This document shows positions 16,859 to 24,628 of a DNA stretch of 64,000 nt, piece after piece. The first letter of the stretch is position 1. Every line of letters begins with the position of its first letter. The stretch lies in the NCBI GenBank assembly GCA_015296075.1, contig DVDV01000264.1, forward strand, positions 1 through 64,000. Reading direction: 5' to 3'. This DNA comes from Leptolyngbyaceae cyanobacterium M33_DOE_097 (GTDB lineage Bacteria; Cyanobacteriota; Cyanobacteriia; Leptolyngbyales; Leptolyngbyaceae). The notes under the pieces are model-generated. The model did no database searches, was not told where the DNA came from, and worked only from the letters and a program-made list of their open reading frames with translations. A program made the position numbers and the translations under genes.

Positions 16859-17944
16859 TTAGCTCAGCTTAATAGCAAACACAAGCGGGGCTTCTTGCGT
16901 GTCTGTTAGTGCAACTTCCAGCTCATAAGACTCAGCGATCGCGACGTCTCCTAGCTCAACACTTAAGAAACCCGCATTCTCGCGATGGGCAGACGCTTCA
17001 ACAGCTCCCCCTCGTAAGAGGAGTGCGCCGCCCATTGGTAAATGCCCTTCGACACGTAGGCGATTTGATTGCTCTGGATGGTAGCTCACCGTTAAACGTA
17101 ACGCACCGAGATCAGTCAGCCACTCTCGCTCAACCGGCTGTTGGGGGGCAACCGCCAACGTCAACGCGGCTAAAATTTCGCGGGCTGCCAACAACGACAG
17201 AACCATCTGTTGTGCTGGCTCGGCTGCTTCGTAATTTTGCAATGAGTGGGCATCAGCAGGTGCGGTCGCAGGCGATCGGGCAGGGGCAGTTAAGACTAAC
17301 CCGGCCAGATAGTTCAACACCTGCTCGCGCTCAGGAAATAGCTCTTCTACGGCATGAACCAATTTGGTTCCTTCTCGCATAGAGGAGCGAATTGCTGTTT
17401 GGCAACGCCGGAACAGTTTCGCCAGTACTGCGTCTGGTAATGCAACTGGCAGGTTAAACGACTGAAGTTGGCTCAGCCACAACCCTGCTGGCACCCGAGA
17501 ACGGGAAACCGGAACTGGGGTTTCGGCTGCATAAGCCGCGTGGGCAAAGCCTGCATCACTCGCGTCATAGTCGTGCAGTTCTGCTTCCCAGGGGAAGAGA
17601 GGAGGATTAAGCTGAATTTCAGCTTCTAGACGACGTTTCAACAGGGCATGAAAACGATCTTGCACAGCAGGTAACTCTCCAAGGTCATGTGACGATTTTC
17701 TTTGATTGGAAAACGCCTCCGAATCACAAGATGCGCTGATGGATATAGTTGGGTCATTCGCTCTAAGCTGCTGCACCTGCGGGGTGAATGAATCATGGGG
17801 GACCCCAGACGAGTCATCGCCGGGAACCTTTCCTGACTCAAGCCCCTGACGAATTGCCTCAGCATCCGCAGGGGAGGCGTTTGGAATCAGTTCTTGCAGC
17901 AACTTGAGAAAGGTTCTCTGTAGAGCTTCTGATTCACCATTCAT
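16859..17944 (-). CDS. patU: PatU, cell-pattern protein
   Basis: A 361-residue protein recognised by its position 12 bases after hetZ and by the block VQDRFHALLKRRLEAEIQLNPP plus FPWEAELHDYD (shown here in parts) near residues 100-130. A disordered acidic N-terminal region precedes it, and a C-terminal beta-rich region ends in YELEVALTDTQ. In Anabaena PCC 7120 patU is split into patU5 and patU3, which affect heterocyst spacing with hetZ; here it is one unbroken gene, as in many filamentous strains. A short AGAGG precedes the ATG. It shares a promoter with hetZ and ends at a terminator. The biochemical function is not known. Confidence 0.82.
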   Translation of the reverse strand: MNGESEALQRTFLKLLQELIPNASPADAEAIRQGLESGKVPGDDSSGVPHDSFTPQVQQLRANDPTISISASCDSEAFSNQRKSSHDLGELPAVQDRFHALLKRRLEAEIQLNPPLFPWEAELHDYDASDAGFAHAAYAAETPVPVSRSRVPAGLWLSQLQSFNLPVALPDAVLAKLFRRCQTAIRSSMREGTKLVHAVEELFPEREQVLNYLAGLVLTAPARSPATAPADAHSLQNYEAAEPAQQMVLSLLAAREILAALTLAVAPQQPVEREWLTDLGALRLTVSYHPEQSNRLRVEGHLPMGGALLLRGGAVEASAHRENAGFLSVELGDVAIAESYELEVALTDTQEAPLVFAIKLS

Positions 17945-17956
17945 GGTTCTAAACCT

Positions 17957-19141
17957 CTATTCATCAGTCGATTCGTTTGCTCCGGACACTATCGAGTTAC
18001 GAATTTCCCAGGCTTGCTCTAATAATTTGAACCATTGCTTTTGCACCTGGTTGACTGTGCAGCCCAAGTGCTGAGCGATCGCCCCATCTGCAACCTTGTC
18101 TTGCTTTAAGTCGAGCAATTTTTGCTGGTGGAGGGTCAACTTCGCACGATAATTCTGCCACTGATGCGGAGTTAAACCCAAATTATGCTCCAGATCAGCC
18201 TCTAGCCACTGGTGCACCAGCTCCCACCGATGCGAAAGCGCAAACCGAATTAGATGATATTTGAAGCGCTGCTGTAAATAGTCGCGCTGGCGAGCGGTTA
18301 AACCCAAGATCACTTCGATCTCATGAGCGGGCAAATCTTGCAGACGCAGCGCAAAGTAATCAGCACAATCACTCTGCTTCCGCTCTTCTAAATAATTCAT
18401 CAACTCATTGATGACGGTTTGGCGCAGCGTATCTTCGGTCGGCTCTGGCTCATGGGCAACCATTTGCTCGCGCACCTGTTGCATTGAGGCAGCATTCCAA
18501 GAGGTTTCACCTTCACCGGAAACCCCCTCAGCAGCTCGCTCCATATCGACCAGGGCATCCCCTGGCTGCTGCTGGGAGAAGGTCTGCGCCCGCAAAATAA
18601 TTAACTGTTGGTTGCGCTGACCGGGTAGAGGAATGCGCCGTTTGCCATAGCGCTCGGTAAAAGACATATACTCAGCCAACTCCAGCAGCGTACGGGGCTG
18701 GTAATTTGGCTGAAGTTGCATCTCACGCCGAAACGCATTGAGCGTCTCCATATAAAAGCCTTGCAAGAAATCTTCGATTAAGGTTAGTCGAGCCTGATAA
18801 CTTGCCTGCATCTGGGAAGGCGTAATATAGCGATAAACGACAGCACTCAAAGTACTGTGCAGCTCAATGCGCCCCCGGCGAGAGCCGAGTTTGTAGTAAC
18901 GCAGGCATTGTTGAAGCCGATGCTTTGCTAAAGTCGTCGCCCAAGCTTGAACGTCACCCGATGCTTGAATGCGCTTGCTTTCAGAACAGATGCGAGTCAC
19001 TTCTTGCAGTAGGCGACTAGCAACGGCCTGACAATCGCGATCGGAAGCTTTTGTTGCGACGCGCAACTCCTCGAGCAGCAGAGGTAAAACTGCGTCCGTG
19101 GTTTGCGTCGTTTCTCTTACTGTGTCGAGAGTCTGATTCAA
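17957..19141 (-). CDS. hetZ: HetZ, developmental transcription factor
   Basis: A 394-residue protein matching HetZ: DVQAWATTLAKHRLQQCLRY, RRGRIELHSTLSAVVYRYI, RYGKRRIPLPGQRNQQLII and a C-terminal helix-turn-helix-like part (VADGAIAQHLGCTVNQVQKQWFKLL). In Anabaena HetZ is a DNA-binding regulator needed early in heterocyst formation and is itself controlled by HetR. Filamentous strains without heterocysts also keep hetZ and patU, so it does not prove differentiation. The 160 bases upstream show no copy of the Anabaena HetR palindrome GAGGGGTCTAACCCCTC. Confidence 0.85.
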   Translation of the reverse strand: MNQTLDTVRETTQTTDAVLPLLLEELRVATKASDRDCQAVASRLLQEVTRICSESKRIQASGDVQAWATTLAKHRLQQCLRYYKLGSRRGRIELHSTLSAVVYRYITPSQMQASYQARLTLIEDFLQGFYMETLNAFRREMQLQPNYQPRTLLELAEYMSFTERYGKRRIPLPGQRNQQLIILRAQTFSQQQPGDALVDMERAAEGVSGEGETSWNAASMQQVREQMVAHEPEPTEDTLRQTVINELMNYLEERKQSDCADYFALRLQDLPAHEIEVILGLTARQRDYLQQRFKYHLIRFALSHRWELVHQWLEADLEHNLGLTPHQWQNYRAKLTLHQQKLLDLKQDKVADGAIAQHLGCTVNQVQKQWFKLLEQAWEIRNSIVSGANESTDE

Positions 19142-19240
19142 CGGTCACCCTTGCCTAACAATGCTAAAAGTGAACTTTTCAGGCAATTAATCACTACTTG
19201 CTAACTAATTGTGGCAACATTCACTCTACGCGTCCAGCTT

Positions 19241-19267
19241 TTGACATCCAGATTCAACGTCTAGAAT
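19241..19267 (+). promoter_or_regulatory. Possible sigma-70 promoter
   Basis: TTGACA at 19241-19246 and TAGAAT at 19262-19267, 15 bases apart, which is shorter than the usual 17. It lies about 40 bases upstream of the 157-residue protein gene. Confidence 0.3.
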
Positions 19268-19304
19268 GAAGTTCCTATCAAAATTTAATGAATTAGAATA
19301 AACA

Positions 19305-19778
19305 ATGGACTTAGAAGAACAGGTCAAGACGCTCATTGAAGACGCTCCAGACGACGAAAACACGATCGCCTATGTGTCTCTGATCGCCCCTGCACTTAAG
19401 CACTTAGCTGAGCAGCTGCGTCACTCTCAGTATTACATTGTGCAAACTCTGGATCAGGACTGGGTCATCACAACTTTAAGTAACAACACCCAACCTGAAG
19501 TAGAGAAGACGGTAGTCTATGCATTCCCTTCTTTACAGGATACCAGTCAAAGTCCCTATCCAATGCAAGACCCAAATTTAATTGCGCTGCCGATTCCAAC
19601 CATCCACATTCTGTTTCAAATGCTGGCCATGGATGTTGTCGATAGCACCATCTTCTTTGAAACACCCGGCAACTTAACGACTGGCACCGAGATTCAACGC
19701 AGTGACATTCAAGCGCTCGTAGAAAGTACATTTTTGAACCAGCGATCGCCCAACTCAATTCCACCCAATATCGCTTAA
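19305..19778 (+). CDS. Conserved hypothetical acidic protein
   Basis: A 157-residue acidic soluble protein beginning MDLEEQVKTLIEDAPDDENT, without membrane segments or recognised motifs. The N-terminal half looks helical (APALKHLAEQLRHSQYY) and the middle beta-rich (WVITTLSN, KTVVYAFP). Function unknown. It is divergent from hetZ, sharing a 163-base upstream region. Confidence 0.7.
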   Translation: MDLEEQVKTLIEDAPDDENTIAYVSLIAPALKHLAEQLRHSQYYIVQTLDQDWVITTLSNNTQPEVEKTVVYAFPSLQDTSQSPYPMQDPNLIALPIPTIHILFQMLAMDVVDSTIFFETPGNLTTGTEIQRSDIQALVESTFLNQRSPNSIPPNIA

Positions 19779-19867
19779 GGTTTCGTGCTTTAGGTAGAAG
19801 CCAGCCCTAGAGTTAAAGGCGCTTGTTAAGCAATGTAACGAAATTGACGTCAAAACGCTTTTCTGTC

Positions 19868-19896
19868 TTGACATCCTCCATTGCAGCCTTTACTCT
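19868..19896 (+). promoter_or_regulatory. Likely sigma-70 promoter
   Basis: TTGACA (19868-19873), exactly 17 bases, then TACTCT (19891-19896). It is 35 bases upstream of the ribbon-helix-helix gene start, which implies a short leader. Confidence 0.5.
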
Positions 19897-19930
19897 TTAT
19901 CCATACCCGGGTACGAAAACTGAGAGTTCT

Positions 19931-20290
19931 ATGCAAGAAAAACAGAAGGTTACACTTTATCTTCCGCACGAGTTACACAGACAGCTCAAAGTCAGGGCAG
20001 CCGTTGACTCAGCGACGATGACCGATTTAGCCCAAAAGGCAATCGAGTTTTACCTAGCCAACGCCGAGTTGGTTGAAAGTTCAGAAACCGTTCATGGACA
20101 TGCGCATCGAGTTTACTCTTGCCCCGACTGCTCTAGTTCAGTTGTTGTCCGTGATGGCGATCTTCATTCCCTGAGCAATCGTTTAAGCGCTCACATTCAA
20201 GAAGACGTAGAAGAGCTTTCCCTTAGTGTTGTTGGTGTGGGTGCTGTAACAGCGAATGCTCAAGGGGAAGACAATTTAGTCCCTTGTTAG
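19931..20290 (+). CDS. Ribbon-helix-helix protein with CxxC
   Basis: A 119-residue protein. The N-terminal 45 residues fit a CopG/Arc-type ribbon-helix-helix DNA-binding fold (KVTLYLPHELHRQLKVRAAVD, given in parts, then MTDLAQKAIEFYL). A middle YSCPDCSSSVVVRDGDL has one CxxC pair. The C terminus is acidic. The ATG at 19931 is used because the fold begins there. It precedes ycf46 by about 100 bases on the same strand, and no toxin gene is adjacent, so it is more likely a regulator or partner of the ycf46 locus than an antitoxin. Confidence 0.75.
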   Translation: MQEKQKVTLYLPHELHRQLKVRAAVDSATMTDLAQKAIEFYLANAELVESSETVHGHAHRVYSCPDCSSSVVVRDGDLHSLSNRLSAHIQEDVEELSLSVVGVGAVTANAQGEDNLVPC

Positions 20291-20392
20291 TTTAAAGCTT
20301 TCGCTTTTGGTTGGTTTGTTACGATGTATCGCTTTGCCTAAGTTCTCTGAAATTTGGGTTTGGTATTCACGCTAGTCGGAGCAGTTTTGTTT

Positions 20393-21904
20393 ATGCAAGA
20401 AGAGCTAAATGTACTAGTTCAAGCCCAATATCCTCTGATTTATTTAGTGACTTCAGAGGAGGAGCGAGCAGAGCAGGCGATCGCAACAATTGCGTCTCAA
20501 CAGCGGCCTCAGCGTCGGGTGTTTGTTTGGACAGTTACGCATGGCATCGTTGAGTACGGTCAGCCTCGCAGTGTGACTCAGCACAGCACTGTTTCTCCTC
20601 AGCCCGCAATTGAGTGGGTTATGCGTCAGAGAGAGCCTGGCATCTTTATCTTTAAGGATTTGCACCCCTTTATCGATAATGCTGAGGTGACTCGTTGGTT
20701 GCGAGATGCGATCGCAAGCTTTAAGGGCACTCAAAAGGCGATTGTGCTGATGTCTCCTTTGCAGCAAATTCCGATTGAGCTTGAGAAAGAAGTTGCTGTG
20801 ATTGATTTTGCTCTACCGAATATGTCAGAGCTGAATCAGGTGCTCACGTTCCATCTTGAACAAGCGCGGAGTCGGCGTCTCTCTACCGAAGGACGAGAAA
20901 AGCTACTAAAAGCAGCCTTAGGTCTGACGCGTGATGAAGCAGATAAGGTTTATCGTAAGGCTCAGGTGACAGCAGGTCGTCTTACAGAAGAAGAAGTTGA
21001 CGTTGTTCTCTCTGAGAAGAAGCAACTAATTCGGCGTAACGGCATTTTAGAATACATCGAAGAAGATGAAACCATTGAGTCAGTCGGTGGTCTAGAGGAG
21101 CTTAAGCGCTGGTTAGTGCAACGTTCTAACGCTTTTACCGAGCGGGCGAGAGAGTATGGCTTGCCTCAGCCTAAAGGGATGCTGATCTTAGGTGTTCCCG
21201 GTTGCGGAAAGTCGCTGATTGCAAAAACCACAGCGCGTTTGTGGGGGCTGCCACTGCTACGTCTGGATATGGGTCGAGTTTATGACGGCTCTATGGTGGG
21301 GCGATCGGAGGCAAACCTGCGCAACGCTCTCAAGACGGCTGAGTCGATTTCTCCTGCGATCCTCTTCATTGATGAAATTGATAAGGCGTTTGCAGGCAGT
21401 GCAGGTTCGGCTGACTCGGACGGAGGTACTTCAAGTCGGATCTTCGGTTCGTTTTTGACCTGGATGCAGGAAAAGACTTCTCCTGTCTTTGTGATGGCAA
21501 CTGCAAACCGAGTAGAGCGTCTCCCTGGCGAGTTTCTCCGCAAAGGTCGGTTTGACGAGATCTTCTTTGTTGATTTGCCAACGGCTGAAGAGCGCAAAGA
21601 TATTTTCAGAATTCATTTACAAAAGCGCCGACGTGAAATCGCCCGCTTTGATTTAGATCAGCTCGCTAACGTTTGCGATGGTTACTCTGGAGCTGAAATT
21701 GAACAAGCTTTGATTGCAGCAATGTATGACGCTTTCGCCCAAGATCGCGAATTTACTCAACTCGATATCATTGCTGCCATCAAGTCAACGCTGCCTCTGT
21801 CGAAGACGATGACAGAGCAAGTGACGGCCCTGCGCGATTGGGCCCGTCAACGAGCCAGGCCGGCAGCGGCTTCAGTTGCTGAATATCAGCGATTGGAGTT
21901 CTAA
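20393..21904 (+). CDS. ycf46: Ycf46-type AAA+ ATPase
   Basis: A 503-residue AAA+ protein conserved in cyanobacteria and red algal plastids. The N-terminal domain begins MQEELNVLVQAQYPLIYLV. The AAA module at about residues 225-460 has Walker A GVPGCGKSLIAK, Walker B ILFIDEIDKAFAG and arginine-finger region LRKGRFDEIFFV. Ycf46 has been linked to photosynthesis and inorganic carbon use; its substrate is not known. The ATG at 20393 is chosen from the conserved N terminus; upstream start would add a hydrophobic 13-residue tail. Confidence 0.94.
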   Translation: MQEELNVLVQAQYPLIYLVTSEEERAEQAIATIASQQRPQRRVFVWTVTHGIVEYGQPRSVTQHSTVSPQPAIEWVMRQREPGIFIFKDLHPFIDNAEVTRWLRDAIASFKGTQKAIVLMSPLQQIPIELEKEVAVIDFALPNMSELNQVLTFHLEQARSRRLSTEGREKLLKAALGLTRDEADKVYRKAQVTAGRLTEEEVDVVLSEKKQLIRRNGILEYIEEDETIESVGGLEELKRWLVQRSNAFTERAREYGLPQPKGMLILGVPGCGKSLIAKTTARLWGLPLLRLDMGRVYDGSMVGRSEANLRNALKTAESISPAILFIDEIDKAFAGSAGSADSDGGTSSRIFGSFLTWMQEKTSPVFVMATANRVERLPGEFLRKGRFDEIFFVDLPTAEERKDIFRIHLQKRRREIARFDLDQLANVCDGYSGAEIEQALIAAMYDAFAQDREFTQLDIIAAIKSTLPLSKTMTEQVTALRDWARQRARPAAASVAEYQRLEF

Positions 21905-21907
21905 AAG

Positions 21908-21935
21908 CTTTCTCCTGCTTCCCACAGGAGGAAAG
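21908..21935 (+). other. Stem-loop between ycf46 and ycf35
   Basis: CTTTCTCCTG (21908-21917) pairs with CAGGAGGAAAG (21925-21935) with one bulge. No T run follows, so it is more likely a processing or mRNA-stability structure than a terminator. Its right arm resembles the strong ribosome binding site of ycf35 about 120 bases later. Confidence 0.45.
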
Positions 21936-22068
21936 GCTAGCAACTGCTAGCAGCAACTAAATAGGTGACTAGCTTAAGATGCAAAGGTTTTACTTTTTGC
22001 GCCAGCTATAAACCAAACTTCCGATTCTCAAAAACGTTGTTCTCAAGTCTCTACAGGAGGAAATCCTA

Positions 22069-22422
22069 ATGTCTCACTTTAGCACCCTGCGTACCAAGAT
22101 CACCGAAGCTGAAATCCTGAAGCAGTCCCTCCGCGATCTGGGTATCTCGGTTAAGAACGAAGCAGACGTCCGTGGCTATAATGGCCAGCGTGTTCGGGCT
22201 GACATCGTTGCCGTTCTGGAAGGCGAATATGATTTAGGTTGGTCTCGCAATGCTGATGGCACTTTTGACCTCATTGCTGACCTCTGGGGTGTTGCTAAGA
22301 AGCACAACCAAACCGAACTGATCAACTCGATCAACCAGAAGTACGCTGTAAACAAGACTCTGGCTGAAGTTAAGCGCCCAGGTCTGCAAAACGCAAACGT
22401 GAAGTTGGTTCTGCAAAAGTAG
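22069..22422 (+). CDS. ycf35: Ycf35 (DUF1257) protein
   Basis: A 117-residue DUF1257 protein, conserved in cyanobacteria and red algal plastids. Typical blocks are MSHFSTLRTKITEAEILKQS, VRGYNGQRVRADIVAV, YDLGWSRNADGTFDLIADLWG and KRPGLQNANVKLVLQK. A strong ribosome binding site ACAGGAGGAAA lies 7 bases before the ATG. The function is not established. Co-directional with ycf46; the 164-base gap holds a stem-loop, so it may have its own promoter. A terminator follows. Confidence 0.93.
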   Translation: MSHFSTLRTKITEAEILKQSLRDLGISVKNEADVRGYNGQRVRADIVAVLEGEYDLGWSRNADGTFDLIADLWGVAKKHNQTELINSINQKYAVNKTLAEVKRPGLQNANVKLVLQK

Positions 22423-22444
22423 TTCCTCTGAGCGTTCCCAGACT

Positions 22445-22478
22445 AACGGGTTAGCCGAGGTGGTTAACCCGTTTTTTG
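22445..22478 (+). terminator. Rho-independent terminator of ycf35
   Basis: A perfect 9-bp stem, AACGGGTTA with TAACCCGTT, an 11-base loop, and a run of six T. Confidence 0.88.
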
Positions 22479-22841
22479 TTGTTTAGGCGATCGCTCAACT
22501 GATTTCGCTGCCCTGATTGATGAAGAGCGATCGCCTGAACACTTTCCACTCTGTAAAGATAATGATAACTTTCTTTATAATTTTGGGTACTGTTGAGATA
22601 AAGCAGCCTTTTACCAGGCGTTATTTACTGTTTTCTGAAAATGTTTACTTGAAAAGGCTTTACAGTGCAATTACCCCTCTTGCTAATTTGTGTTCAGTCG
22701 CACCACTTACTTAGAGGTTTCGTCCAGCGTCTCACTGGGGTTTTTACCTGGTTGACTTCTTTCCCAAGCAGCCCAGGTCACTTTCTATTTGTCTTCTCAA
22801 TATAAAACCACGTAAATGTTTGGCAGTGAGTTGGGCGATTT
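22479..22841. other. Intergenic, nothing recognised
   Basis: About 360 AT-rich bases before the IMPase gene. No supported reading frame. It should hold the IMPase promoter. Confidence 0.5.
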
Positions 22842-23684
22842 ATGACTCCCATTTTGGATCAAGACGAGCAGCAGATGCGCGATGCCATCTTTGGTTGCCG
22901 TACCATTATTGAGCAAATGAAAGGTAGTTTTGAAATTGCTCAAAAAGGGCCAGGGGATTACGTAACCAGTGTTGATGCCGCGCTCGATCGCCGTTTGACA
23001 GAGGTGATTCAATCACTGTTTCCGGCAGATGGCTTAATTACGGAAGAAAATCCTGGCTCGCGCCTACAGTTCACAGAGTCTTTTAAGCGGCTCTGGTGTG
23101 TTGACCCGTTGGATGGCACCGAAGACTTCATTGCAGGCAATACAGAGTATGCCGTGATGGTTGGGTTACTTGAAAATTATCAACCGATCGCGGGTTGGAT
23201 TTATGCGCCTGAAACCGATCGGTTTTGTTGGGGTGGCAAAGGCTGGGGGTTGTATGAAGCAAGTGCTGGATCCACGCCTAAATCGCTTGAAATTGTGGCG
23301 CTGCCGCTCACTTCAACTTTTTGCCCAATTTTGATTGGCAAACGCGACAAAACAAAGTTTGGCGAAACGATTTTGCAACAGATTCCAGGAGCGACGTTTC
23401 ACTCACATGGCAGTTTTGGCTTAAAAGTGCTGGAGGTGATTCAAGGGAAAGCGGGAATGTATGTTTATCTCAATCGCCGCGTCAAGCTGTGGGATACATG
23501 TGGCCCGATTGCATTGGCGATCGCGGCGGGGTTGACCTGCTGTGATTTAGATGGGGAGCCGATTCAATTTAACCCAGCGGCACTTGACCAAGAAACGCTG
23601 ACGCACCATCAACCAATGCTAATTGGTTGGGCAAACTATGTTGAGGAGCTACGCCCCCGGCTCAAAGCAGCGATCGCGCTGTAG
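22842..23684 (+). CDS. Inositol monophosphatase-family phosphatase
   Basis: A 280-residue Mg-dependent phosphatase of the IMPase/CysQ/FBPase superfamily. Metal ligands are seen in ITEENPG, WCVDPLDGTEDF and KLWDTCGPIALA. This family includes inositol monophosphatase, histidinol phosphatase and 3'(2'),5'-bisphosphate nucleotidase (CysQ); the sequence alone does not decide the substrate. It has no signal peptide and is probably cytoplasmic. It is likely transcribed alone. Confidence 0.92.
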   Translation: MTPILDQDEQQMRDAIFGCRTIIEQMKGSFEIAQKGPGDYVTSVDAALDRRLTEVIQSLFPADGLITEENPGSRLQFTESFKRLWCVDPLDGTEDFIAGNTEYAVMVGLLENYQPIAGWIYAPETDRFCWGGKGWGLYEASAGSTPKSLEIVALPLTSTFCPILIGKRDKTKFGETILQQIPGATFHSHGSFGLKVLEVIQGKAGMYVYLNRRVKLWDTCGPIALAIAAGLTCCDLDGEPIQFNPAALDQETLTHHQPMLIGWANYVEELRPRLKAAIAL

Positions 23685-23924
23685 CTTTTTCATGGCTCTC
23701 TCCAGCAATCCTGACCGTTGGCTCTTCCTTTACCAGATCTGCACTCATGCTCAAGATTCTCAACATTTCCTATACATCTAAAGCAAATGTGCTGCGAATT
23801 TAATGAAAAGATTGCTAGGATTTCTGGCATATTCGATAGCAGATTGGATTGCTCTCCCATCCGATAAAATTTGCCTCCACCTAACCTAATTCACTGACTA
23901 CCTTTTATTCGCCCTGCTTTTTTC

Positions 23925-24614
23925 ATGCAAACAGAAGCCTTTAGTGAGCTATTTCCGCTGTTGAGTTCTGCGAATGCCGAAACCCTTGATTGGTTGCTTT
24001 CTGTCGCAGTCGAACACGAGTACCCAGCCAACCGCGCGGTCTTAATGGAAGACGCCTGGGGAAATGCGGTCTATTTCATCGTGTCAGGTTGGGTGAAAGT
24101 GCGGCGACTGTCATCTGGCGAAGAAGTTGTGACTTTAGCCATTTTGGGGAAAGGCGACTTTTTTGGCGAAATGGCCATTTTAGATGAATCGCCCCGCTCC
24201 ACCGATGTGATTGCACTTTCGCCTGTAAAGTTGATCAGCATTTCGGCGCAGCGCTTTATCCAAACGCTGTTTAAAGACCCCCAGTTGCACCATCGGATGC
24301 TGCAACTCATGGTTCGCCGCTTGCGTCAGACGAATCTTCGGTTTCAGTTGCGGCATCAACCCCCAGCTGTAAAACTTGCAAACACCCTGGTTACACTCGG
24401 CGAAACCTATGGGCACGAAAGCTCGAACGGCACCGAGATTTACAATATTCCCTTCAAAGATCTAGCGGATGTCAGCGACATTGGGGTGGAAGAGACGACT
24501 AAAATCATGGAAAAGCTAGACAGCAAAGGCTGGATCAAGATTGAACCTAGCAACAACCTGATCCATCTCGTGAATATGAAGCAATTGGCCAACCTTGCGA
24601 GCAAAACTCAGTAG
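23925..24614 (+). CDS. Crp/Fnr-family transcription regulator
   Basis: A 229-residue protein. Residues about 10-125 are a cyclic-nucleotide-binding beta roll with the phosphate-binding cassette GDFFGEMAILDESPRSTDV, which keeps the Gly-Glu and Arg-Ser expected for cAMP binding. A dimer helix follows, then a winged helix (about 165-225; FKDLADVSDIGVEETTKIMEKL as recognition region, shown in parts). It could be a cAMP receptor; a predicted adenylate cyclase lies 10 kb upstream. It lacks FNR or NtcA hallmarks (no N-terminal Cys cluster). It is 14 bases upstream of the M61 peptidase gene, so they are probably co-transcribed. Confidence 0.9.
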   Translation: MQTEAFSELFPLLSSANAETLDWLLSVAVEHEYPANRAVLMEDAWGNAVYFIVSGWVKVRRLSSGEEVVTLAILGKGDFFGEMAILDESPRSTDVIALSPVKLISISAQRFIQTLFKDPQLHHRMLQLMVRRLRQTNLRFQLRHQPPAVKLANTLVTLGETYGHESSNGTEIYNIPFKDLADVSDIGVEETTKIMEKLDSKGWIKIEPSNNLIHLVNMKQLANLASKTQ

Positions 24615-24628
24615 CACTTAATAGATCT

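Noticed and set aside
19142-19304. HetR binding site upstream of hetZ
   Set aside because: No sequence close to the Anabaena GAGGGGTCTAACCCCTC palindrome was found.
19931-20290. Antitoxin of a toxin-antitoxin pair
   Set aside because: The ribbon-helix-helix protein is followed by ycf46, not a small toxin, and its C-terminal CxxC region does not resemble a toxin-binding tail.
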